Shown: in pieces, positions 16,944-29,654 of the stretch | Numbering within the stretch: the stretch's first letter is position 1 | Layout: the number at the start of each line of letters is the position of its first letter | Source of the DNA: Bacteroidales bacterium | GTDB taxonomy: Bacteria > Bacteroidota > Bacteroidia > Bacteroidales > WCHB1-69 | NCBI GenBank assembly: GCA_017649855.1 | Contig: JAGCGA010000003.1 | Location: 1-64,000 of the forward strand | Length of the DNA stretch: 64,000 nucleotides | Reading direction: 5' to 3' | Position numbers and translations under genes: made by a program | The notes under the pieces: model-generated | The model's input: the letters and a program-made list of their open reading frames with translations, nothing else | What the model was told of the DNA's origin: nothing | Databases searched by the model: none

Positions 16944-17606
16944 ATGTTAGGGGCAATTGTCGGGGATGTCGTTGGTTCCCCATTTGAAGTAAGGAAGATG
17001 AAAAGCACATCATTTGAATTGTTCGGCCGTGGTTGCCGATATACGGACGATTCCGTCATGACGGTGGCCGTTGCAGAATGGCTGCTCGACGACCCCTGCC
17101 TTTCCCATCCTGTATTGGAAGAAAAGATGGTGAAATACGGAAATCTGGATTCCAATGCTGGTTATGGTGGCATGTTCGCGGATCGGCTGTTTTACCCAGA
17201 GAGTATTTGGAACAATGGTATAAGAAGATCCTACGGTAGTCTCGGGAATGGTTCGGCTATGCGCGTGAGTCCTGTGGCTTGGTTCTTTGACACCTTGGAG
17301 AAAACCGAGCTCGTCGTAGGCATTTCGGCTAATATCTCGCACAACCATCCCGAAGGCATAAAAGGAGCGCAAGCTGTGGCTGCGGCCATCTTTATGGCCA
17401 GAAATGGGAAGAGTAAGGATGAAATCAGGGACTATATCATACGCAGATACAGATATGACCTCTATCGTACATGCGACCAGATTCGGCCTACATACGAGTT
17501 TGAAGTTTCTTGCCAGAAGTCTGTTCCGGAAGCTATCATCGCTTTTCTGGATAGCCGTAACCACAAAGGCACAAAAGGACACAAAGGACAGAAAGGGTCG
17601 TGGTGA
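16944..17606 (+). pseudogene. ADP-ribosylglycohydrolase (DraG-like), truncated at the 3' end
   Basis: From ATG 16944 the product starts MLGAIVGDVVGSPFE, followed by RYTDDSVMT (first metal-binding motif), GSLGNGSAMRVSP and SHNHPEG, all hallmarks of the family that removes ADP-ribose from proteins or small molecules. After SVPEAIIAFLDS the sequence breaks off into HKGTKGHKGQKGSW, which is encoded by a degenerate AAAGG repeat. The C-terminal GGDSDT motif that supplies further metal ligands is missing, along with roughly 50-60 residues. The protein is therefore probably inactive. The break coincides with the right edge of the AT-rich block and a simple-repeat spacer. Confidence 0.75.
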
Positions 17607-17623
17607 AGCAATGGGGTGGGGCT

Positions 17624-17670
17624 AAGTTCAAAGTCAAAGTTCAAAGTCAAAGTTCAATGTTCAAAGTTCC
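17624..17670. repeat. Tandem simple repeat of AAGTTCA/AAGTCA units
   Basis: Units AAGTTCA, AAGTCA, AAGTTCA, AAGTCA, AAGTTCA, ATGTTCA and AAGTTCC follow one another. The reverse-complement form occurs at 55095-55126. It adjoins the broken end of the ADP-ribosylglycohydrolase gene. Confidence 0.75.
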
Positions 17671-17743
17671 ACAAAATTGCTATCTTCGCCAATCGATGGT
17701 TTGGTTAGTCGGGAATGGTTTAATGGTTTATAATTAGTGAGTT

Positions 17744-18259
17744 ATGAAACGTAAGGAGATCTATTTTGCCGGCGGTTGCTTCTGGGGCACGCAACATTTT
17801 TTTAAACAGCTGGAAGGCGTACTCGAAACAGAAACGGGCTTTGCCAATGGCGACACCGAAAACCCAACATACGAAGAGGTCTATACCGACACTACGGGCT
17901 TCGCTGAGACCGTCAAGGTGGTCTATGACGCAGAGCAATTGGACCTGTCGTTTCTGTTGGACATGTTCTTCCACGCCATCGACCCGACCATGCTGAATCA
18001 GCAAGGGCACGATGTGGGTACGCGCTATCGCACAGGCGTCTATTACACCGATGAGCAGGAACTTCCCTTGATTCGCGATTTCTTCAAGCGGAAACAGCAG
18101 GATTATGACTTGCCCATCGTGACTGAAATAGAGCCTTTGCGTAACTATTTTCCCGCCGATGGATATCATCAAGACTATCTGGACAAGCATCCTGACGGCT
18201 ACTGTCATCTGCCTCAGGAACTCTTTCTCTTTGCCAAGAATGCCAAGATGAAAAAGTAG
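17744..18259 (+). CDS. msrA: Peptide-methionine (S)-S-oxide reductase MsrA
   Basis: A cytosolic 171-residue enzyme that reduces methionine-S-sulfoxide in proteins and free methionine, using thioredoxin. The active-site motif GCFWG is at residues 11-15 with catalytic Cys12. Downstream lie TGFANGDTENPTYEEV, DPTMLNQQGHDVGTRYRTGVYY and the resolving-type Cys in DGYCHLP. The length is normal for a stand-alone MsrA without a fused MsrB. It is the first core gene to the right of the accessory block and is followed by an independently promoted peptidase. Confidence 0.95.
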   Translation: MKRKEIYFAGGCFWGTQHFFKQLEGVLETETGFANGDTENPTYEEVYTDTTGFAETVKVVYDAEQLDLSFLLDMFFHAIDPTMLNQQGHDVGTRYRTGVYYTDEQELPLIRDFFKRKQQDYDLPIVTEIEPLRNYFPADGYHQDYLDKHPDGYCHLPQELFLFAKNAKMKK

Positions 18260-18292
18260 GGATTGGCGTGTTGAAGGGTGGCTGTTTTTGTG

Positions 18293-18300
18293 TATCTTTG
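18293..18300 (+). promoter_or_regulatory. Promoter (TATCTTTG -7 box) for the M3 peptidase gene
   Basis: TATCTTTG lies 23 bases before the ATG at 18323. A TTG at 18271-18273 is 19 bases upstream of the box and can serve as the -33 element. Confidence 0.6.
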
Positions 18301-18322
18301 CACCTTCTAAATATTATCCGAT

Positions 18323-23653
<5,331 letters not shown>

Positions 23654-23668
23654 ATACTTTACAAGGCT

Positions 23669-24532
23669 ATGCTAACCTACTTCTTTATATGGTGCATCTG
23701 CTATCCGCTGTCGCTGCTGCCGATGGCGGTGCTCTATCTCTTAGCCGTTCCCGTATATCTGGTGGTTAACCATGTGGTGCATTATAGAAGGAAGGTGGTG
23801 GCGGAAAATCTTCGGAATGCCTTCCCCGAGAAAACACCTGCAGAATTACGTCACCTCAGAAACCGCTACTACTGGCATCTGTCCCAGATAGCCGTAGAGA
23901 TGATCAAAATGCTGACCTTGCCGAAATGGATGCTCAAATATCGCTACTACTGTACCAATCCCGAGTTGGTGAACCGCTATTACGAGCAGGGGAAGAGCGT
24001 GATCCTGATGTCGTCGCACTACAATGACTGGGAGTGGATGATCATCGCGTTGGACGGCATGTTCCAGCATCATGGCGTAGGGGTGGGGAAGGCCAACAGC
24101 GACAAGGTCTTTGAGAAACTGGTGAACCGTGCCCGCACCCGCTATGGCACGGAGGTGGTCTTTGCCGACACCGTGCGCGAGACCTTCGCCCGCTATGCAG
24201 AGGGCGCACCGGCAGCCTTCATGATGCTGGCAGACCAGTCGCCTAACGACAAGCACCGCTGCTATGTCACGGACTTCCTGCATCAGAAGACCGGCTTTAT
24301 CTACGGGCCGGAGCACTTTGCCCGCCAATACGATATCCCCGTGCTCTATTACCAGGTGGTTAAGGAGCGTATGGGCCGCTATCGCGTGGAAGTGCAGGTA
24401 ATCACGGAACATCCCAACGATGAACCGCAGTACAGCATTACACAGCGCTATACGGAGCTGTTGGCGCAGACCATCCAGCAGGAACCGGCCTTCTGGCTGT
24501 GGAGCCACAGACGGTGGAAGTTCAAGTTCTAG
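23669..24532 (+). CDS. LpxL/HtrB-type lysophospholipid / lipid A acyltransferase
   Basis: A 287-residue inner-membrane enzyme with an N-terminal membrane helix pair (LTYFFIWCICYPLSLLPMAVLYLLAVPVYLVV in part) and the acyltransferase motif HYNDWE (H-x4-E) near residue 117. Further blocks are ENLRNAFPE near the N-terminus, MMLADQSPN and FWLWSHRRWK at the end. The family transfers a secondary acyl chain onto lipid A precursors. The Bacteroidetes members include the single late acyltransferase of five-chain lipid A. The GmhB-like gene upstream supports a role in LPS assembly. Confidence 0.87.
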   Translation: MLTYFFIWCICYPLSLLPMAVLYLLAVPVYLVVNHVVHYRRKVVAENLRNAFPEKTPAELRHLRNRYYWHLSQIAVEMIKMLTLPKWMLKYRYYCTNPELVNRYYEQGKSVILMSSHYNDWEWMIIALDGMFQHHGVGVGKANSDKVFEKLVNRARTRYGTEVVFADTVRETFARYAEGAPAAFMMLADQSPNDKHRCYVTDFLHQKTGFIYGPEHFARQYDIPVLYYQVVKERMGRYRVEVQVITEHPNDEPQYSITQRYTELLAQTIQQEPAFWLWSHRRWKFKF

Positions 24533-24695
24533 AGGGAGTTTGGCAGTGATTGAAGGTTCAGGCTATGAAAAAGTGCAATAATTTGAGTTGTTATTCGTCT
24601 TAAAAATGTGATTTGAATTTTCACCGATCTGTCATCTCCTTTACAATAAACATGACTGGGAGTGATGGCATGATATAACCCCTAAAAATATTGAT

Positions 24696-26093
24696 ATGAT
24701 GAAGTTTTTCCTTTTCCTGTTGCTGTTCTCAATATATTTTGCCATGTCTGCACAGGTGGCGATTTTACGTTTCACGGGTCGTGATACCACAGACCATTTC
24801 GTGAAACTTGACCATCTGATTGTCAAAAATCTGACAAGAGACTGGCAGGAAACTCTCCAATATCCGGACACCACATTGACCATTTCTTTCCATCCATCCT
24901 CCGTAGAGGATTTGGATGCATGGCAGCCGTCATCTTTGCAATGGACTAACAATTATCCAAATCCATTCCAAGGTTCTTCAATGGCAAGCTTGGCAGTGGG
25001 AGACGAGGGCGATGTGATGGTGGACATTACCGATATCACAGGGCGCACGGTTGCTTCTTCACATGAGGGCTTGCTGCAACCGGGTGTTTATCAATGGAAC
25101 ATCTCGCTAGCTTCAACGGGCGTGTATTTTCTCACGGCGCGTCAGAATGGTAGAACAGCTTCTGTGAAATTAGTGAACCAGGGCAATGGAGGAAAGAATG
25201 AAATCCAATACAGGGGTAATGAAGAGAAGCCAACGATGGATATCTATGAGGTGTCAAATCCTAAAGGACATACGCCCGGGCCGTTTAATGCTGGAGATTC
25301 GATGGAATATGAGGCCTTTGCCATGATTAATGGTGAGGAGATGGTGAGGGTGACCACGGTGGAACAATGGTCGTGTTTTACGACTATCAAACTCTATTTC
25401 GCTTTTCAACCAGGTTTTAATGATGGCTATCCTTGTAAGCGTTTCCCGATTGTAACGGATCATGAGGGTAATGTGTACAATACGGTTCAGATTGGTAACC
25501 AGTGTTGGATGAAGGAGAATTTGCGTACCACCAGCTATCCTGATGGTACCCTCATTCCCATCGGTACGGACCTTGACCAGTCAACGCCCTATCGTTATGC
25601 CCCTAACTATGACACCAGTAATGTGGCCACCTATGGCTATGTCTATAACTTCCCTGCCATTATTTATGGCTCTCCCTTTACCAGCGATTTGAATCCGTCT
25701 GGCGTGCGGGGTATCTGCCCTGTAGGTTGGCATCTGCCGAGTGATGCGGAATGGGAGCAGCTGAAAAGCTATGTGGGAGGTCTGTACGGATGTGTGACCA
25801 AGTCCTTGGCAGCCCCCATCTTGTGGCAAAGTGCAGGTACTAACAATTGTTATCCCGGTAATGACCCCACCCATAACAATGTCACAGGCTTTACGGCACT
25901 CCCGGCAGGCGAGTGCTTATATAGCACACTGTACTACTATGGACTTGGACAGAAAGCTGGCTTCTGGAGTTGTACGGAAACCTGCAATAATCATGTGCTG
26001 ACCCGGGACCTGAATTACAATAATTCCAATATGTCTGTGGCTATTGATTCTGGGAAGGACTATGCTTTTTCCGTGCGATGTGTTCGCGACTAA
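24696..26093 (+). CDS. Secreted FISUMP-domain protein with internal T9SS-like domain
   Basis: 465 residues with a signal peptide (FFLFLLLFSIYFAMSAQ). Residues about 85-165 look like a T9SS type A sorting domain (NNYPNPFQG, VDITDITGRTV, STGVYFLTARQNG, VKLVNQG), but they sit in the middle of the protein. The C-terminal ~230 residues are a FISUMP domain: YNTVQIGNQCWMKENLRTT, ICPVGWHLPSDAEWEQLK, TGFTALPAGE and the closing FSVRCVRD. FISUMP domains are surface-associated and lectin-like in fold; their ligand is unknown. A paralogue with the same order is at 60175-61593. The 163-base upstream spacer shows no clear promoter. Confidence 0.85.
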   Translation: MMKFFLFLLLFSIYFAMSAQVAILRFTGRDTTDHFVKLDHLIVKNLTRDWQETLQYPDTTLTISFHPSSVEDLDAWQPSSLQWTNNYPNPFQGSSMASLAVGDEGDVMVDITDITGRTVASSHEGLLQPGVYQWNISLASTGVYFLTARQNGRTASVKLVNQGNGGKNEIQYRGNEEKPTMDIYEVSNPKGHTPGPFNAGDSMEYEAFAMINGEEMVRVTTVEQWSCFTTIKLYFAFQPGFNDGYPCKRFPIVTDHEGNVYNTVQIGNQCWMKENLRTTSYPDGTLIPIGTDLDQSTPYRYAPNYDTSNVATYGYVYNFPAIIYGSPFTSDLNPSGVRGICPVGWHLPSDAEWEQLKSYVGGLYGCVTKSLAAPILWQSAGTNNCYPGNDPTHNNVTGFTALPAGECLYSTLYYYGLGQKAGFWSCTETCNNHVLTRDLNYNNSNMSVAIDSGKDYAFSVRCVRD

Positions 26094-26136
26094 ATCGGGA
26101 TCAAGCTTTGAGACCGTTTTATTCTTTGTTTTTTAT

Positions 26137-26144
26137 TATTTTTG
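26137..26144 (+). promoter_or_regulatory. -7 box (TATTTTTG) before the nitroreductase gene
   Basis: TATTTTTG followed by CAGATG, 93 bases before the ATG at 26238, implying a leader of about 85 bases. Confidence 0.45.
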
Positions 26145-26237
26145 CAGATGCAAGAGGAAAATCTTACTTCTTGAAAATTAGATGTTTGGATTTTTCTCGA
26201 TGTACTACAAAACTAATTATCCAATAGAACAATACCT

Positions 26238-27002
26238 ATGAACGAGACACTGCAAACCCTCCAGAACCACGTGAGCGTGCGTCAATATACGGATCAGAAA
26301 GTCAGCGAGGATGTGCTGCAGCAAATCCTGAAGGCGGCCTGTAGCGGCTCCACGATGGGTAATATGCAGCTTTTCAGCATCATCGTGACCGAAGATGAGG
26401 CGATGAAGCGGAAGATGGCCCCGCTGCACTTCAACCAGCCCATGGCTACGCAGGCCCCGTTGATCCTCACGTTCTGCGCCGATTTCAACCGTTTCAACCG
26501 CTTTTGCGAGTTCCGTGACGCGGAGACCGAGGCCTATAGCAACATGCAAAGCTACCACTGGGCCGTCATCGATGCGCTCATCGCCGCCCAGAACGCCTGC
26601 GTGGCCGCGGAGTCCATCGGTCTGGGCTTCTGCTGGCTCGGCACCATCACCTATAATGTGGACAAATTCATTGAGGTTCTCCAGTTGCCCAAGCATGTCG
26701 TCCCGGTAGCCTGCATCCCCATGGGATATCCCGTGGAGAAACCCGCCCTGACACAGAAGCTGCCTGTGGAGGCGATGATCCACCGTGAGACCTATCGCGA
26801 CTACGACCAGGCTCGCATTGACGCCCTCTATGCGGAAAAGGAACATTCGGATGAGACAGCCGGAATCCTTCGCGAGAACCCCGACTGCGAGAACCTCGCC
26901 CAGGTCTTCACCAAGCACCGCTACACCAAAAACGACAATGAAGCCTTTGCCAAGGTGCTGATGGAGACATTGAAAAAACAAGGCTTCTTTGCTGACTTAT
27001 AA
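26238..27002 (+). CDS. Nitroreductase-family flavoprotein (NfsA-like)
   Basis: 254 residues, cytosolic. HVSVRQYTDQKVSEDVLQQIL at the N-terminus gives the FMN-phosphate-binding S-x-R-x-Y. SGSTMGNMQLFSIIV and AAESIGLGFCWLGTI are the other family blocks, and KHVVPVACIPMGYPVE closes the flavin site. The C-terminal extension after residue 180 (IDALYAEKEHSDETAG) matches the longer NfsA/FRP subgroup, which reduces nitroaromatics and quinones with NADPH. The natural substrate is unknown. Followed after 18 bases by the beta-mannosidase gene. Confidence 0.88.
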   Translation: MNETLQTLQNHVSVRQYTDQKVSEDVLQQILKAACSGSTMGNMQLFSIIVTEDEAMKRKMAPLHFNQPMATQAPLILTFCADFNRFNRFCEFRDAETEAYSNMQSYHWAVIDALIAAQNACVAAESIGLGFCWLGTITYNVDKFIEVLQLPKHVVPVACIPMGYPVEKPALTQKLPVEAMIHRETYRDYDQARIDALYAEKEHSDETAGILRENPDCENLAQVFTKHRYTKNDNEAFAKVLMETLKKQGFFADL

Positions 27003-27020
27003 ATCACTAACACAAACATT

Positions 27021-29654
27021 ATGAAGAAAATCCTGCTCTTTGCCGCCCTTCTTTGCGGCCTCTTAGCCTGCAAGCATACCGACAAACTGCCCGCTGTGCA
27101 TACTCAAAGCCTGGATTCCAAGTCGGGCTGTATCAGCAACGACTGGCAGTTCCAATATCAGGGGCAGTGGTACCCCGCCACGGTGCCCGGCAATATCCAT
27201 ACCGACCTGCTGGCCAACAACCTGATCCCCGACCCCTTCTACGGCACCAACGAGGACTCCGTGCAATGGGTCGCCGACAGCACCTGGACCTATCGTCTCA
27301 TCTTTGATGCCGACTGTGCCGGAGAAGGCCGCCAATACGATGCACAGTGGCTGGTGTTTGACGGACTGGACACCTATGCCGAGGTCTGGCTGAACGGGGA
27401 GCGTCTCCATTCGATGGACCAAGATGGGAATGACACACTCTTGAACAATATGTTCCGCCGCTGGAGATTTGCCGTGCATGATCTGCTGAAGGAGAAAGAC
27501 AACGAGCTGCTGGTCCGCTTTTATCCTTCGGTGCCTTTTGAAGAGGCTGCGGCGGCAAAGTTGCCCTATAAGCTGCCCGACAATCGTGTCTTCTCCCGCA
27601 AGGCCCAGTATGAGTCGGGTTGGGACTGGGGCCCGAAGCTCATCACCAGTGGTATCTGGAAGAATGTCCGGCTGGAGAGCTATAACGAATTTCAGGTGGA
27701 AAATGTGTATGTGTATGATACGGTTCCATCCCTGGTGAAAGGTAAAGACTGGCAGACATTGGTGCTGGTGGAAGTGGGTTCTTTCGATCATAGCCATCAT
27801 AAAGTCAATCTGACGGTGGAGGCAAGCGATGAGAAAGGATTGGTTGCCAAAGTGGAGATGAAGGTGGAGCTGGAGCCCGGCGAAAATCTTGTGGAAGTTC
27901 CTGTCCGGATTCCGAATCCTGTCCTCTGGTGGCCCAACGGAATGGGAGAGCAGCATCTGTACACCTATACCGTCACGGTTCACGACCGCCAGTATGAGCA
28001 GCAGTATGTGGTGCGGCACGGTCTGCGCACTATCGAGCTGCTCCGCGAGAAGGACAGCATTGGCGAGTCGTTTGCTTTCCGAGTCAACGGCAAGCCCTTC
28101 TTCGCGCGTGGGGCCGACTGGATTCCGGCCTCTTCGTATGAGGGCACCCTGTGCGCCGATGGGGATGTCTATTGCCGCCTGTTGAACGACTGCCGTGATG
28201 CCAATATGAATATGGTCCGCGTCTGGGGTGGGGGCATCTACGAGCACGATGACTTCTACAATCTCTGTGATGATCTGGGCCTTTTGGTGTGGCAGGACTT
28301 CATGTTTGCCTGCAACCTCTACCCGGCGGATGCCGCGTTCTTGCGGAATGTGAGCTTCGAAGCCGACTACCAACTCAGACGACTGCGCAACCATCCCTGC
28401 ATTGCCATCTTTTGCGGCAACAACGAGGTACATAACGGCCTGGAAGACTGGGGCTGGCAAACGGCTCTGGGATATGATGAAGCCACCGATGCCAAACTGC
28501 ATGACGAATACAGTATGCTCTTCGAGAAGCTGCTGGCCGAAGCGGTGAACCGTTGGGCGCCTAAGACTCCTTATGTCCACTCCTCACCGGTCTTCGGCTG
28601 GGGGCACCCGGAGTGCTGTACCCACGGCTGTTCGCACTACTGGGGCGTCTGGTGGGGCGAGCAACCCTTTGACGTGTGGAAAGAGAAGACCGGTCGCTTT
28701 ATGTCCGAATATGGCTTCCAGTCCTATCCCGCCATGAGCACTATCGCCACTTTTGCAGCAGCCGACCAGCAGAATCTCCTGTCGCCCGTGATGCGCAACC
28801 ACCAGAAGCACGGACGGGGCGTGGAAATCATCACCAAGGCCATCAAGGAGGAACTGGGGGTTGGCCCGAATTTTTATAATCTGGCCGAGTTCTCCTACTG
28901 GAGCCAGCTGGTGCAGGCAATCGGCATCCGCCGCGCCATCGACGCCCACCGCATCCAGCACGATCGCTGCCGTGGAACCCTCTGCTGGCAGGTCAACGAC
29001 TGCTGGCCCGTAGCCTCTTGGAGCTCCATCGACTATACAGGACGATGGAAAGCCCTCCATTACCAGTTCAGGGAGGCTTACCAGAATGTCGCCCTCTGTG
29101 TCGACCCGCAAGAGAAGTATAGCAAAAATGATATCTATATCGTCAACGACAGCCTCAAGGATATCTCCTGCGAGGTGCGCTGGCAGGTGCTGAACATGGA
29201 TGGCACTCCAGTCACCCAGGAGCAGTCGGTCAAGAAGAAAGTGGCCAGTGACAAGGCTGTCAAGGTGCTGTCGCTGAATGCCGCCGATTATTCCAACAAG
29301 GCCGATAAGGTCTTTGCCAAGGTCCAACTCTATCTCAATGGGAAACTCCATGCCGAACGGACACTTTTCTTCGTCCCGGTGGGAGATTTGTCCATTCCTC
29401 ATGATGAAATCCAACAAAAGGTGACGTATTATGCCGATTATGCGGAGATAACGCTGACAGCCAAAGCACTGCACTATGGCGTTTGTCTGGAAACCGATGC
29501 CTCCACGCCGATCCGGTATTCCGATAACTATTTCATCTTAAGACCTGATGAGCCCAAGAAGATCATTGCCTACTATGATCCTGCCAATCTTCAAAATGAC
29601 AAACCCAAATTTGCCGTTAGTGATTTTTGGAAAATGGTCGTGAATACGGATTAA
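27021..29654 (+). CDS. GH2 beta-mannosidase lipoprotein
   Basis: 877 residues. A lipoprotein signal (LFAALLCGLLAC, lipid Cys17) places it in the periplasm or at the cell surface. It has a sugar-binding beta domain (about 40-190, WQFQYQGQWYPATVPGNIHTD), an immunoglobulin-like domain and a TIM barrel with NMVRVWGGGIYEHDDFY. The acid/base Glu469 is in CGNNEVHNG and the nucleophile Glu563 in MSEYGFQSYP. The family removes beta-linked mannose from non-reducing ends, including the Man-beta-1,4-GlcNAc of N-glycan cores. A PNGase F-type enzyme is encoded 7 kb away. The stop codon overlaps that of the convergent gene within a single TTAA. Confidence 0.93.
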   Translation: MKKILLFAALLCGLLACKHTDKLPAVHTQSLDSKSGCISNDWQFQYQGQWYPATVPGNIHTDLLANNLIPDPFYGTNEDSVQWVADSTWTYRLIFDADCAGEGRQYDAQWLVFDGLDTYAEVWLNGERLHSMDQDGNDTLLNNMFRRWRFAVHDLLKEKDNELLVRFYPSVPFEEAAAAKLPYKLPDNRVFSRKAQYESGWDWGPKLITSGIWKNVRLESYNEFQVENVYVYDTVPSLVKGKDWQTLVLVEVGSFDHSHHKVNLTVEASDEKGLVAKVEMKVELEPGENLVEVPVRIPNPVLWWPNGMGEQHLYTYTVTVHDRQYEQQYVVRHGLRTIELLREKDSIGESFAFRVNGKPFFARGADWIPASSYEGTLCADGDVYCRLLNDCRDANMNMVRVWGGGIYEHDDFYNLCDDLGLLVWQDFMFACNLYPADAAFLRNVSFEADYQLRRLRNHPCIAIFCGNNEVHNGLEDWGWQTALGYDEATDAKLHDEYSMLFEKLLAEAVNRWAPKTPYVHSSPVFGWGHPECCTHGCSHYWGVWWGEQPFDVWKEKTGRFMSEYGFQSYPAMSTIATFAAADQQNLLSPVMRNHQKHGRGVEIITKAIKEELGVGPNFYNLAEFSYWSQLVQAIGIRRAIDAHRIQHDRCRGTLCWQVNDCWPVASWSSIDYTGRWKALHYQFREAYQNVALCVDPQEKYSKNDIYIVNDSLKDISCEVRWQVLNMDGTPVTQEQSVKKKVASDKAVKVLSLNAADYSNKADKVFAKVQLYLNGKLHAERTLFFVPVGDLSIPHDEIQQKVTYYADYAEITLTAKALHYGVCLETDASTPIRYSDNYFILRPDEPKKIIAYYDPANLQNDKPKFAVSDFWKMVVNTD

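Noticed and set aside
16628..17155. 175-codon minus-strand frame across the membrane protein and DraG-like genes
   Set aside because: It covers parts of two plus-strand genes in antisense and shows no domain.
27063..28580. 505-codon minus-strand frame opposite the beta-mannosidase gene
   Set aside because: The plus strand encodes a full GH2 enzyme with both catalytic Glu. The antisense frame has no recognisable domain.
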